From: Actinomycetota bacterium
GTDB taxonomy: Bacteria; Actinomycetota; Acidimicrobiia; Actinomarinales; Actinomarinaceae
Assembly: GCA_014384285.1 (NCBI GenBank)
Contig: JACNGE010000007.1
Location: 1 to 64,000 of the forward strand
DNA: 64,000 bases
Direction of reading: 5' to 3'
Shown here: positions 42,916 through 52,400 of the stretch, piece after piece
Numbering within the stretch: position 1 is the stretch's first letter
Layout of the letters: each line of letters opens with the position of its first letter
Made by a program: the position numbers and the translations under genes
Notes under the pieces: generated by a model
The model's input: the letters and a program-made list of their open reading frames with translations, nothing else
What the model was told of the DNA's origin: nothing
Databases searched by the model: none

Positions 42916-44248
42916 AAAAAGATTTAAAAAATTCAAATAAAGTTAATACTGAAAACCCTGTAGCTCCTTTTCGATTACTACTTCTCGCTGGTCCTGCAAT
43001 ATCAAGATGTACCCAATCTAAACCATTTGTGAAATTCTCAAGAAGTAGTGCAGCTGTTATAGCCCCTCCAAATCGTCCACCAGTATTTTTCATGTCAGCT
43101 ATATCTGATTCAATAAGTTTTTTGTAACCGCTATGTAGTGGTAGTGGGTAAAAATTTTCTTTTGAATTTTCAGTTGATTTTATAAATTTATCCTCAATTT
43201 TTTTATTGTTTGAAAAAACTGCACCAATATCCAGACCTAGTGCAACATAGGATGCCCCTGTAAGAGTTGCAACGTCGCAAATTAAATCGGGGTTTCTTTC
43301 CGAAGCATAAGCTAAAGCATCAGCCATTATTAATCTTCCTTCGGCGTCTGTGTTTAGAACTTCAATAGTTTTTCCATTTCGTGCTTTTAAAACATCACCT
43401 GGTCTTATGGCGCTACCACTAGGCATATTTTCTACTATTGGTGTAAATACTGTTAGGCCAATATCTACTTTATGCTTTGAAATTAAACTCATCACTCCCC
43501 ATGCTGTTGCCGCGCCAGCCATATCAGTTTTCATCGTATCCATTCCTTCGGGAGATTTTAAAGAAAGACCACCAGAGTCAAACATCACACCTTTACCTAT
43601 AAGAGCAATCTGAACATCAGCATTTTTATTATATTCTCCAACTAAGAAATACGGCTTTCTTTCAGACCCCTTAGCTACTCCTAACACTGCCCCAAAACTG
43701 TTCTCCTCTAGCCAATCTTCATCATGAACTTCAATACTGACTTCACTATTTAAGCCTTTGATTTCCTCTATGAAAAACTCAGGGGTCTTATCAAGTGACG
43801 GTGTATTAATCATGTCTCTGACCCAAAATACTGCTTCCTTTTTCAATGCACTGCTTTGGACATTAAGAGAATCAGAAAATGTTAACTCAATTTTATTATC
43901 ATCTTTTTGTGACTTATACATATCAAACGTGTACTGAGAAAACATAATTCCTAATACCAACAAATCTTTATTTCCCTCAAAATTGAAAATATCAATTTCT
44001 GCACTATCCCTTAATTGTTCACCTATAGAGCTTCCCAAAGCTAGGAGGTCTGCCTCTTGAGTATCGTCAATTCCTACTAACACTGTTTGGTTTCCTTTTG
44101 ATGAGAGAGAAGGGGGTATAACTAAAATATCATTGCTTTTTGGACTAAATTTATGAATAGTTATATATTCTTCAAAAGACTCTAAATCTTTAATGTACTC
44201 CTCTTTGTTATTGAAGTGTTCGTTGAAAAATAATATATCAATATTCAT
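42893..44248 (-). CDS. pepA: Leucyl aminopeptidase (M17)
   Basis: A 451-residue cytosolic aminopeptidase. The two-metal catalytic domain (about 140-450) has IGKGVMFDSGGLSLKSPEGM near 217, the lysine and aspartate zinc ligands, and NTDAEGRLIMADAL near 296, which is the M17 signature. The N-terminal domain (about 1-130) is weakly conserved as usual. It removes N-terminal residues during peptide turnover. The gene begins at the last base of the cobalamin adenosyltransferase gene (1-nt overlap). Confidence 0.95.
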   Translation of the reverse strand: MNIDILFFNEHFNNKEEYIKDLESFEEYITIHKFSPKSNDILVIPPSLSSKGNQTVLVGIDDTQEADLLALGSSIGEQLRDSAEIDIFNFEGNKDLLVLGIMFSQYTFDMYKSQKDDNKIELTFSDSLNVQSSALKKEAVFWVRDMINTPSLDKTPEFFIEEIKGLNSEVSIEVHDEDWLEENSFGAVLGVAKGSERKPYFLVGEYNKNADVQIALIGKGVMFDSGGLSLKSPEGMDTMKTDMAGAATAWGVMSLISKHKVDIGLTVFTPIVENMPSGSAIRPGDVLKARNGKTIEVLNTDAEGRLIMADALAYASERNPDLICDVATLTGASYVALGLDIGAVFSNNKKIEDKFIKSTENSKENFYPLPLHSGYKKLIESDIADMKNTGGRFGGAITAALLLENFTNGLDWVHLDIAGPARSSNRKGATGFSVLTLFEFFKSFSKNHPES

Positions 44249-44790
44249 TAGTTACTAGGTGTCCATTCTTTTTCAAAGTCTCTCGCAAGCATCCATAAGT
44301 AATCCGAGAGTCTATTTAAATACATAACAACCTTTGAATCTTTTATCTCGAATGCATTTTGCCACGTAACACACTTTCGTTCAGCTCTTCTAGATACTAC
44401 TCTTGACCAATCTATTTTTGCTGAAATTGGATTTTCACCAGGGACGACAAAAAATTCCGGAATTCCATTTTTCTCTTCTAGAGTATCTATTTTTTCTTCT
44501 AGGTTAGTTATCATCGTTTCTTCAACTAATGTCTTTCCAGGCAGTAGTTTCTCTCTATTTTCTTTGGAAGTTGCTAATTCTGCACCAACGATAAATAGTT
44601 CCCTTTGTATTTGTAAAATTACCTTTTTTGTTGCTTCTGGTAAATCTTTAGATGCTCTTATGATTCCAAGTGAAGCAACAAGCTCATCTACTGATCCATA
44701 AGCCTCTGGAGCCAGATTGTCTTTTGATACTGTATCACCATAAAGAAGTTTAGTATTTCCTTTATCGCCTTTTTTTGTGTAAATCTTCAT
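44248..44790 (-). CDS. Cob(I)alamin adenosyltransferase, PduO type
   Basis: A 180-residue helical-bundle ATP:cob(I)alamin adenosyltransferase. The N-terminal ATP-binding TKKGDKGNTKLLYG, EAYGSVDELVASLG near 28-41, LPGKTL near 84 and SRRAERKCV near 130 are family hallmarks. It makes adenosylcobalamin for enzymes such as methylmalonyl-CoA mutase or B12-dependent ribonucleotide reductase, neither of which is visible here. This gives propionyl-CoA two possible routes in this organism, since prpCD is also present. Confidence 0.93.
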   Translation of the reverse strand: MKIYTKKGDKGNTKLLYGDTVSKDNLAPEAYGSVDELVASLGIIRASKDLPEATKKVILQIQRELFIVGAELATSKENREKLLPGKTLVEETMITNLEEKIDTLEEKNGIPEFFVVPGENPISAKIDWSRVVSRRAERKCVTWQNAFEIKDSKVVMYLNRLSDYLWMLARDFEKEWTPSN

Positions 44791-44805
44791 GTAAACAGCA
44801 TAGTC

Positions 44806-45447
44806 CTAAGGTAAAAGTATCAGAGTTCCTGTTCCCCCAAGTGACACTAATAAAGAAAGATAGCTCAGTCCAGTTGCCGCCATAACACCTGTATATGAGG
44901 TCTCGTTAAGAGATTTTAATGAGCCTAATGAAAGAACTGCTGAAGAAATATATAACCCTAATATTATATTTTTATAGAATGATGATATCTCTGGTGAAAT
45001 TAATCCTGCAATCATCAATAAACATAACAAACTAGCAATAAACATCGAAGAACGGGCTATATTTTTCATCCCAATCCTTGTAATGGTAGGATCTACTAAA
45101 AACCAATGGCCAATCATCATGAGTGAAAATATTCCACTAACTAGCATTATTGGGAGAAAACTAGCCACGAGGCTACTCTCTAATAGGCTAAATGAATCAT
45201 AGATTAAAATCAGAAAACTTATAAGGAATGAGAAATCTGATATTAATTTTTTTTCATGTGTCAGCACTGATAAAAGAATCACTAGTGCAATAAAAACAAC
45301 TAAATTAAATCTAATAAATAAAGATATAGAAATTATTCCTGAAAATAATAAGCTAAAACCTTTTTTTGGCCCTGTTGAATGCCTAATGTACCAAAAATAA
45401 GGAATACTTAATATTAAAACCAGATATATAAATGTACTCAAATTCAT
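44806..45447 (-). CDS. Polytopic membrane protein of unknown function
   Basis: A 213-residue, very hydrophobic protein with about seven predicted helices and almost no charged loops. No conserved motif is recognised. It is upstream of the cobalamin adenosyltransferase (15-nt spacer), so co-transcription is likely. It is divergent from another small membrane protein. The composition is Ile/Leu/Ser rich, in line with the AT-rich genome. Function unknown. Confidence 0.6.
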   Translation of the reverse strand: MNLSTFIYLVLILSIPYFWYIRHSTGPKKGFSLLFSGIISISLFIRFNLVVFIALVILLSVLTHEKKLISDFSFLISFLILIYDSFSLLESSLVASFLPIMLVSGIFSLMMIGHWFLVDPTITRIGMKNIARSSMFIASLLCLLMIAGLISPEISSFYKNIILGLYISSAVLSLGSLKSLNETSYTGVMAATGLSYLSLLVSLGGTGTLILLP

Positions 45448-45470
45448 ACTCCTTTTACAATAATGTATAT

Positions 45471-45809
45471 ATGACTAATGAAAAAAATAATTTAAATATA
45501 TTTGGTGCTTTAGTTTTAGGATTAGGGATTCTTCTTTTAACAGGGTGGGCCAAAATAGATACTTTATTTGATATGAATATATTAATTTCTTTTGTAGTAT
45601 TTAGCCTTCTGTCATATATTTCTATCAGAGCGTATCGAGAGTTTAAATATCTAGGAATCATTATGTTTGGGAGTATTTTTCTTTTGTCACCCGAAGTTTT
45701 TGCTACAAGAAAAGGTGAACTCTTTCCAATTACTTATATAACTTTTATGGTTTATTTCTCTATTGTCTTTGGAAAATCTCTTTATAAAAAATGGAAAAGT
45801 TCACTCTAA
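45471..45809 (+). CDS. Small membrane protein of unknown function
   Basis: A 112-residue protein with four probable membrane helices (about 8-24, 30-50, 56-72, 78-100). The start MTNEKNN was preferred, because the longer in-frame form would overlap the 5' end of the divergent gene and add 13 residues with no conserved feature. It has no recognisable domain. The next gene begins 37 nt downstream with its own -10 box. Confidence 0.55.
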   Translation: MTNEKNNLNIFGALVLGLGILLLTGWAKIDTLFDMNILISFVVFSLLSYISIRAYREFKYLGIIMFGSIFLLSPEVFATRKGELFPITYITFMVYFSIVFGKSLYKKWKSSL

Positions 45810-45834
45810 TACATACAATTATTCTTGTATTACC

Positions 45835-45840
45835 TAAAAT
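45835..45840 (+). promoter_or_regulatory. -10 box for a leaderless start (SpoIID-like gene)
   Basis: TAAAAT, then 6 nt, then the ATG at 45847. This supports the first ATG over the internal one 12 nt further on. Confidence 0.55.
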
Positions 45841-45846
45841 AGAACC

Positions 45847-48813
45847 ATGGTTCAGGGCATGATAAAAAAATTAATCCTTATTTCAATTTTTACCTTTTCT
45901 TTTGTTTTAATTAGTCAAAACAATGCATATGGAGAAATTTCTACCCCTGTAAATACTACATTTGGATGTGCGTCCAATGCAGTGGCTCCATTAGATAGTA
46001 TTAAAGATTTACAAACATATTTAAACTGTAATGGATTTAATCCTGGGCCAATAGATGGAGTATCTGGCGGTAGGACAACTTCAGCAATAAAAGCTTTTCA
46101 GTCTGCATCAGGTTTAGTCCCAGATGGAGTAGTTGGTCCTGCAACAAAACAAGCAATGAGATCTTACTCAGAAGAATCTTTTACGTTTACGGGCAGCGGT
46201 TGGGGGCACGGTGTAGGTCTGAGTCAATACGGTGCAAAAGGACTAACTGAGCTTGGGGCATCGTTTTGTTCAAACACCAGCTCATGTACTTCTGATGAGG
46301 TTGTAAATTATTATTTCAAAGATACTGTCGATAAACAACTCTCTGATCTTTCGCTTTCATCACCAGAAATTGCTACCGATAAATCTGCATTATGGGTTGG
46401 ACTTGCAAGGAATGCCAAAAATATATCCTTGACTACACTGCCATCATCTAGTCCTCCAACATTGTTTATCTGCCAAGAAGGCCTCACTCAGACTGCAGGA
46501 GTACAGTCATTTTTAGCCTCAAGAGGCTTTGAGCCTGGACCTGTAGATGGAGCTTATGGTGATAAAACTGCAAATGCTTTAAGAAACTATCAAGCTTCTA
46601 AAGGAATATCTCAAACTGGAGCAATCGATGATGCTACAGTGGGCGCAATCAAAAGTGATGCCTCTAGTGATGGTCCTTGTGAATCTATTTGGGGGCCTGT
46701 AAAAATTAGTGGTGGGGCAACTATTTCGACTATATATTCAAATGGAGGGTGTTATTTTGCTGGTCATCCCCTCGTTTCCAAAAAGTCTGCAAGTTGTAAC
46801 ATAACAATAAAATGGTCTGAAGGTGGTCGGATTCGCGTTGGCCCTAGAGAACATAAGCACGGAGAATTAAAGCTACGTTCTAAGTCTGTGTCTACAGGCT
46901 TTCATGTTGTTCTTGCTGTAAATTTAGAAAAATACCTGTATGGTTTAGCAGAAATGCCATCACATTGGAATGTTAAAGCCTTAGAGTCTCAAGCATTAGT
47001 TGGAAGAAGTTATGCAGTTTTCCACTACTTAGACGAAAACATACCTAGTCAGCAGACGGTCTATGATGCAGGGTTGTCTGAAAAGCAAAAAGCTTACTGC
47101 TGGTGTCATATTGGATCAACTGCATCCAGTCAATATTATTATGGATACCTTAAGGAAATTGCAGGCCCAAATTGGGTACAAGCCGTAAATAATACTTCAG
47201 GAAAAGTTATTACTTACGGTGGTGGTTATACGAGAGACGGAGTTATACAAGCTTTTTATTCTTCTTCAACTGGGGGGGAAACTAACGATAATGCAGTAGG
47301 TTTTGGATCTTCAACTGTATGGCCTTATCTTCAAACTGTGGATGACCCTTGGTCTATAGATAATCGTGTAGGGAACCCTAAAGCAGCATGGTCATATGAC
47401 TTTACAACTTATCAACTATCTAGAAATATTCTTTGTGGTGACATTCCGTGTTTTGATGCAATTACAGACATTTATGTTTCTGCAGCTGCAACCTCCGGTG
47501 CAGCAACTGAGGTTACTATGAAAGGTTATAAAAATGGAGCTGCAAGAACGGTAACTAAATCTGGAAGAAATATTAAATCACAACTTGGTTTTGCATCACA
47601 CTATTTTAAAACTTCAAGCACTTCAGATGTTTCAACGTTAGCCGTAGGTCCTGTAACTGTAGACAATACAACTCCATCGAGTTCTTCATCAGGAGGGAGT
47701 GTTGTTGAGTCATCAGGTGATACAGCCCAATATGCAACATCGACTAGTGGTCTCCTTTACTTGAGTAAAGCAGGCTTACTTGATAAATGTACTCAAAGTT
47801 CGTCCGCATGTCAGAATAAAACAATTTCCAGAGAAGAGGCAGCAGCAGTAGTTGCTGTAACTGGGGGGATTCCATTAGATGCACCAAACGCTTATAGCGA
47901 TGATGATCAAAGCATTTATCAGAAAGCGATAAATGGTATGCCGTATTATGGGATGCAAGTATGTTTTGGAAGCCCGTTTCAATATCTTCCCAAAGAGTCT
48001 GTAACAAGAGATGAATTTGCTTGTATGTTAACTAAAGCTATCAAGGCAGGTACAACAAACGATTTAACAGGTAGCACTGATCCTTATTCTGATGAAGGTG
48101 CGAGCAAATGGACAAGTAGCATCTATACTCTCGCTGCAAATGATATTATTCCTGCATGTAGCTCCTTAGCAGACAAATTTTGTCCAAGTAGAAAAACATC
48201 GATTGGGGAGGTTTCTTTCATGATCAACAAATTAGTAACCAAGTCTCTTGTCAATTCTGATGTTTATACCCAAACACCTTTTCAAAGTGGCTGGGAACCA
48301 GTTGGGGGTGAAGTAGAATCAGCAGCACAAACAGCTGTTTCTAATCCCAATGAAGGCAATGATGATTGTGTAGCTAAAGATAATTCAAATGTAAAACTAG
48401 ATAACACTTTAGACTTGCAAAAGTTTTTAACTAATAATGGCTTTAAACCAGGACCAATTGATGGGCAATCTGGTCCACAGACAGTATCTGCAATAAAAGC
48501 TTTTCAAACAGCCAGCGGACTACTAGCTGATGGAATAGTTGGTAATAAAACTAAAGCCGCTATGAGAAACTATACAGGGTGCACTACGAATTCCTGTTCT
48601 GCGCGAGATAATAGAGCTGCAAATCTAGATTCTGTTGAGGGGATTCAAACATACCTCTCAAACAATGGTTTCAATCCTGGAATAATAGACGGAGAAATGG
48701 GTTCCTATACTAAAGAAGCTATTAAAGCTTTTCAAAGAAAAGTAGGACTTATCCCTGATGGTGTTGCTGGTGCCAGAACTAAGTCTGAAATGAAAAAATA
48801 TACAGGATGTTAA
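45847..48813 (+). CDS. Secreted SpoIID/LytB-domain protein with four peptidoglycan-binding repeats and SLH-like region
   Basis: A 988-residue exported protein with a signal peptide (about 1-29). A PG_binding_1 repeat (about 40-105) is followed by the SpoIID start GSGWGHGVGLSQYGAKG (about 116), a second PG-binding repeat (about 210-275), and the SpoIID body with GLAEMPSHWNVKALESQALVGRSYA (about 365-390). An SLH-like segment covers about 640-800, and two more PG-binding repeats end the protein (about 860-988). The last two and the first share the pattern NGFxPGxIDGxxGxxT..AIKAFQ. It probably cleaves or remodels glycan strands (SpoIID is a lytic transglycosylase) while bound to the wall. Paired cysteines are frequent, so disulfides are likely. 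Confidence 0.85.
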   Translation: MVQGMIKKLILISIFTFSFVLISQNNAYGEISTPVNTTFGCASNAVAPLDSIKDLQTYLNCNGFNPGPIDGVSGGRTTSAIKAFQSASGLVPDGVVGPATKQAMRSYSEESFTFTGSGWGHGVGLSQYGAKGLTELGASFCSNTSSCTSDEVVNYYFKDTVDKQLSDLSLSSPEIATDKSALWVGLARNAKNISLTTLPSSSPPTLFICQEGLTQTAGVQSFLASRGFEPGPVDGAYGDKTANALRNYQASKGISQTGAIDDATVGAIKSDASSDGPCESIWGPVKISGGATISTIYSNGGCYFAGHPLVSKKSASCNITIKWSEGGRIRVGPREHKHGELKLRSKSVSTGFHVVLAVNLEKYLYGLAEMPSHWNVKALESQALVGRSYAVFHYLDENIPSQQTVYDAGLSEKQKAYCWCHIGSTASSQYYYGYLKEIAGPNWVQAVNNTSGKVITYGGGYTRDGVIQAFYSSSTGGETNDNAVGFGSSTVWPYLQTVDDPWSIDNRVGNPKAAWSYDFTTYQLSRNILCGDIPCFDAITDIYVSAAATSGAATEVTMKGYKNGAARTVTKSGRNIKSQLGFASHYFKTSSTSDVSTLAVGPVTVDNTTPSSSSSGGSVVESSGDTAQYATSTSGLLYLSKAGLLDKCTQSSSACQNKTISREEAAAVVAVTGGIPLDAPNAYSDDDQSIYQKAINGMPYYGMQVCFGSPFQYLPKESVTRDEFACMLTKAIKAGTTNDLTGSTDPYSDEGASKWTSSIYTLAANDIIPACSSLADKFCPSRKTSIGEVSFMINKLVTKSLVNSDVYTQTPFQSGWEPVGGEVESAAQTAVSNPNEGNDDCVAKDNSNVKLDNTLDLQKFLTNNGFKPGPIDGQSGPQTVSAIKAFQTASGLLADGIVGNKTKAAMRNYTGCTTNSCSARDNRAANLDSVEGIQTYLSNNGFNPGIIDGEMGSYTKEAIKAFQRKVGLIPDGVAGARTKSEMKKYTGC

Positions 48814-50732
48814 CCTAGAAATTTTTTGATTTCTTCCCCAATTTGTTCAGTAGTAAATTTAAATTGTTCTCTTAAATTATCCATTGGTGCTGAGATTCCA
48901 AATTGATCAATTGAAAAAGATTTTGTTATTCCACCAAGGTAGGTCTCCCAGCCAATTGATCGCCCTAGTTCAATTGTAAAATTTAAGTTACTTGCTTTAA
49001 GATCACTGATTACCTGGGGATCAACATTTTCTAATTTATTTAATATCGGAACAGAAACGATTCTTACTTGTGTTTCTTTAAGGTATTCTTTTATAGAAAA
49101 TGCTAGCTCTAATTCAGATCCTGAAGCAAAAATAGTAACGTCGCCTCCCTCTGACGCAATGTACGCACCGTTAGTAAATTCTTCATACTTAGTATCTAAA
49201 TCTAAATATTCAAGATTTTGTCGAGTAAGTACGATAGCTTTTGGATTTCCAGATTTACTAAATGCATATCTATATGCATACTCAATTTCGCAGCTGTTAG
49301 ATGGTCTTATGACATCTAGATTAGGAATTAGGCGTAATGCCATTAAATGTTCTATAGGTTGATGAGTTGGACCATCCTCACCTAAGTAAATTGAATCATG
49401 AGTAAATATGAATACGGAATCACTTTCCATTAATGCAGCAAGTCTTATGCTTGGTCTCATGTAATCTGAAAATACTAAAAATGTGGAACCATATCCAACT
49501 AAATGACTGTGTAGAGTTATTCCGTTTACAATCGCTCCCATGGCGTGTTCTCTTATGCCGTATTCGAGATTGCGACCACCATAATTTTCATGTGAAAACT
49601 TACTATCACCAACGATTTGTTTGGTTGAAGCTGTTAAATCAGCTGATCCACCAATGATATTGTTTGTAACTGTTCCGATATAATTTAAAACATTTGAACC
49701 AGCAATCCTAGTTGCTAATGAAGTTTTGTCAGAGTGTAGTTCTATAGATATATCATTTGAAATTAATAAATCCCAACTTTTCTTAAACTCATCATTTGTT
49801 TCATATTTATTACTAAAAGTTTCTTTCCATTGAGAAAATAAATTATTGTCTATTCTTCTTTTTTCATCAAAATAATCATATATTTCTTTTTTATGTTCAA
49901 AAAGATCTTCTTGCCAGCCAATATTATTCTTGAATTCTTGCATTTCATCAGCTCCGAGTGGCGAACCATGAACTCCACTCGTATCTTGTTTATTCGGAGC
50001 GAATTTTCCAATTATTGATTTAGCTATGATGATAGATGGTTTATCGTGCACATTTCTGGCATCTATTAATGCTTGAGAAATCTCATTTTCATCATGCGCA
50101 TCAACTTGAAGAACATGCCACCCTATAGATTCAAATTTTTTCTTTTGATCTGTTGATGATACATTAGTGACCCTTCCATCAATAGAAATGTTATTGTCAT
50201 CAAAGATATAGATTAACTTTCCCAACTTCCAAACTGAAGCTAGTTCTGCAGCTTCAAATGAGACACCTTCCATCAGGTCTCCGTCCGAAACTATTCCATA
50301 TGTAAAATGGTTAATTATATCCTCTCCTAATAGTTCAGAAAGATACCTTTCAGCTAGTGCAAATCCTACTCCAGTAGAAAAACCTTGGCCCAAAGGACCT
50401 GTTGTCATATCTATACCTAGGGATGTATCTAGTTCAGGGTGTCCAGGAGTTTTTGATTTTAATTGACGAAAGTTTTTCAAATCTTCTATTGATATGTCGA
50501 ATCCATTTAAATGAAGTAGGGAATACAAAAGCATAGAGCCATGACCAGGGCTGAGAATAAATCTATCTCTATTTATCCAAGAAGGATTTTCATTTGAGAC
50601 TTTAAGAAATTTTTTGTAAAGTACTGTTCCAACATCTGCCATCCCTAATGGCATACCCGGATGTCCAGAACCCGCTTCTTCAACGCCAGCAGCTGAAAGT
50701 ATACGAACAGATTTAGTAACTTTATTGAACAT
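48810..50732 (-). CDS. tkt: Transketolase
   Basis: A 640-residue thiamine-diphosphate enzyme that shuttles two-carbon units in the pentose phosphate pathway. SGHPGMPLGMADVG near residue 22, SPGHGSMLLYSLLHL near 62, the TPP motif VSDGDLMEGVSFEAAELAS near 148, and EHAMGAIVNG near 394 are visible. N-terminus is slightly shorter than in E. coli. A TATACT box 7 nt before the ATG suggests that it has its own promoter even though it follows the lipoate operon. Its TAA overlaps that of the SpoIID-like gene by 4 nt. Confidence 0.96.
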   Translation of the reverse strand: MFNKVTKSVRILSAAGVEEAGSGHPGMPLGMADVGTVLYKKFLKVSNENPSWINRDRFILSPGHGSMLLYSLLHLNGFDISIEDLKNFRQLKSKTPGHPELDTSLGIDMTTGPLGQGFSTGVGFALAERYLSELLGEDIINHFTYGIVSDGDLMEGVSFEAAELASVWKLGKLIYIFDDNNISIDGRVTNVSSTDQKKKFESIGWHVLQVDAHDENEISQALIDARNVHDKPSIIIAKSIIGKFAPNKQDTSGVHGSPLGADEMQEFKNNIGWQEDLFEHKKEIYDYFDEKRRIDNNLFSQWKETFSNKYETNDEFKKSWDLLISNDISIELHSDKTSLATRIAGSNVLNYIGTVTNNIIGGSADLTASTKQIVGDSKFSHENYGGRNLEYGIREHAMGAIVNGITLHSHLVGYGSTFLVFSDYMRPSIRLAALMESDSVFIFTHDSIYLGEDGPTHQPIEHLMALRLIPNLDVIRPSNSCEIEYAYRYAFSKSGNPKAIVLTRQNLEYLDLDTKYEEFTNGAYIASEGGDVTIFASGSELELAFSIKEYLKETQVRIVSVPILNKLENVDPQVISDLKASNLNFTIELGRSIGWETYLGGITKSFSIDQFGISAPMDNLREQFKFTTEQIGEEIKKFLG

Positions 50733-50739
50733 TTATAAC

Positions 50740-50745
50740 AGTATA
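50740..50745 (-). promoter_or_regulatory. -10 box close to the tkt start
   Basis: On the minus strand TATACT is followed by 7 nt and then ATG, so the transcript would be leaderless or nearly so. Confidence 0.45.
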
Positions 50746-50753
50746 GGACTTAC

Positions 50754-52400
50754 TTACACTGAGGCAAAAGAGTCTTTTGCATGATACGAAGACCTTACAA
50801 GGGGACCTGATTCTATATGGGGTATTCCCAAAGATTCACCTATAGATTTATACTTTGAAAATTCTTCTCTTTCTACATACCTATGGATTGGTCTATGTTT
50901 TGCAGTTGGTCTTAAATACTGTCCGATGGTTACAATATCAACATTGATTTGAGATAAATCTTCGAGCACAGCTATTACTTCATCAAATTCTTCTCCCATG
51001 CCAACTATTAAACCAGTTTTAGTTTTACCTAAAAAAGCAGAATCTTTTGCATACTGCAGTAAAGATAACGACCTGCCATAAGATGCTGCTGTTCTTATTT
51101 CTCTTTGGAGTCTTGGGACAGTTTCCAAATTATGGTTTAGCACTTCCGGATTTGCTCTGATAATATTATCAATCGAACTTTTGTCTCCCTTAAAATCAGG
51201 GATTAGAACTTCAACGCTTGTTTCTGGATTAACCCTCTTTATTTCTGTAATTGTCTCTGAAAAAAAATTAGATCCTCCGTCAGAAAGATCGTCTCTATTG
51301 ACTGAAGTGACTACAGCATGAGTAAGCCCCATGGTCTGAACACTTTCAGCTACACGCAAAGGCTCTAAGTCATCTAAGTCACATGGTTTTCCTGTATTCA
51401 CATCACAAAAACCGCAGGCTCTTGTACAAGTATCTCCCATTATCATAAAAGTCGCAGTTCCCATAGACCAGCATTCATATATATTTGGACAAGATGCTTC
51501 TTCACAGACAGTGTTTAATTTTTTTTCAGAAATAAGATTCTTCAAATCTCTGTAGTCTTTTCCTAAGTTAGCTTTTACTTTCATCCATTCAGGCCTTTGA
51601 GGCTCATCTGGAAGCAAGCCCTTTATGGTAATTGGAATAATATTTTTATTTTTTTGGAAAACACCCCTATCAACCATCTCATCTATTTCATGTGTTTTTT
51701 GCTTTTTAAGTTGGGTGGGGGTGAATTGAGACATCTGTACATCAGTATCTTGATACCCATAAACTACAGGGAAAATTTCATTAACTTTTTTTACAACATC
51801 ATCAAAAGAAACCTCTTTATTAAATGTTTGAACTGCTGCTATCTTTTCTTCTTCATTCCCACAAGGATTAATTAAATTAAAGCCATCTAGATTATCAAAT
51901 ATATTTAATGAAAATCCATGATAAGTTGTCCACTTACTTACCTTTATACCTATAGACGCTATCTTCCCTTCTGAAGTCCACACCCCTGTGTCATCTTCTT
52001 TAGAAAAAGAATCTATATTAAAACTTTTTAGTGTTTCAATAATTGTTGTTTCTAAACTTCTAACAAAAGGTATTACTTTTTTTGGATCTTCTAACCTAAT
52101 TATTGGATAGCCAATTAATTGACCCTTGCCATGAAAAGTTACATCTCCACCACGGTCAGTTTCAAAAAATTCTATACCTTTTTTTTCTAACTGGTCACTA
52201 TCTAAAAGAATATTTTTAGGATCTCCTGTTCGTCCAATGGTTATTACATTGTTATGTTCAAGAAGTAGTAAATAGTCATAGAGGTTGTATTCATTTGAAA
52301 CAGACTCTTTGAGACCTTTTTGTAAAATTAAAGCTTCGGAGTAAGGAAGGCTACCAAGCCATCTAATATTTAGTTTTCTCAATTTAGGTCTTCTGACCAA
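50754..52400 (-). CDS. Fused octanoyltransferase-lipoyl synthase (LipB-LipA)
   Basis: A 548-residue fusion. Residues about 10-220 are LipB: RGGDVTFHGKGQLIGYP (83-99), the active-site lysine K146 in GKIASIG, and the catalytic cysteine C180 in NPCG. Residues about 255-548 are LipA, a radical-SAM enzyme: auxiliary cluster C299-x4-C304-x5-C310, SAM cluster C325-x3-C329-x2-C332, and the C-terminal RSSYHA serine ligand. LipB moves octanoate from ACP to lipoyl domains, and LipA inserts two sulfurs. The linker is short (about 30 residues, KKQKTHEIDEMVDRG). The gene overlaps the E2 gene by 22 nt, directly linking lipoylation to its target. Both halves keep their key residues, so both should be active. 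Confidence 0.93.
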   Translation of the reverse strand: MVRRPKLRKLNIRWLGSLPYSEALILQKGLKESVSNEYNLYDYLLLLEHNNVITIGRTGDPKNILLDSDQLEKKGIEFFETDRGGDVTFHGKGQLIGYPIIRLEDPKKVIPFVRSLETTIIETLKSFNIDSFSKEDDTGVWTSEGKIASIGIKVSKWTTYHGFSLNIFDNLDGFNLINPCGNEEEKIAAVQTFNKEVSFDDVVKKVNEIFPVVYGYQDTDVQMSQFTPTQLKKQKTHEIDEMVDRGVFQKNKNIIPITIKGLLPDEPQRPEWMKVKANLGKDYRDLKNLISEKKLNTVCEEASCPNIYECWSMGTATFMIMGDTCTRACGFCDVNTGKPCDLDDLEPLRVAESVQTMGLTHAVVTSVNRDDLSDGGSNFFSETITEIKRVNPETSVEVLIPDFKGDKSSIDNIIRANPEVLNHNLETVPRLQREIRTAASYGRSLSLLQYAKDSAFLGKTKTGLIVGMGEEFDEVIAVLEDLSQINVDIVTIGQYLRPTAKHRPIHRYVEREEFSKYKSIGESLGIPHIESGPLVRSSYHAKDSFASV

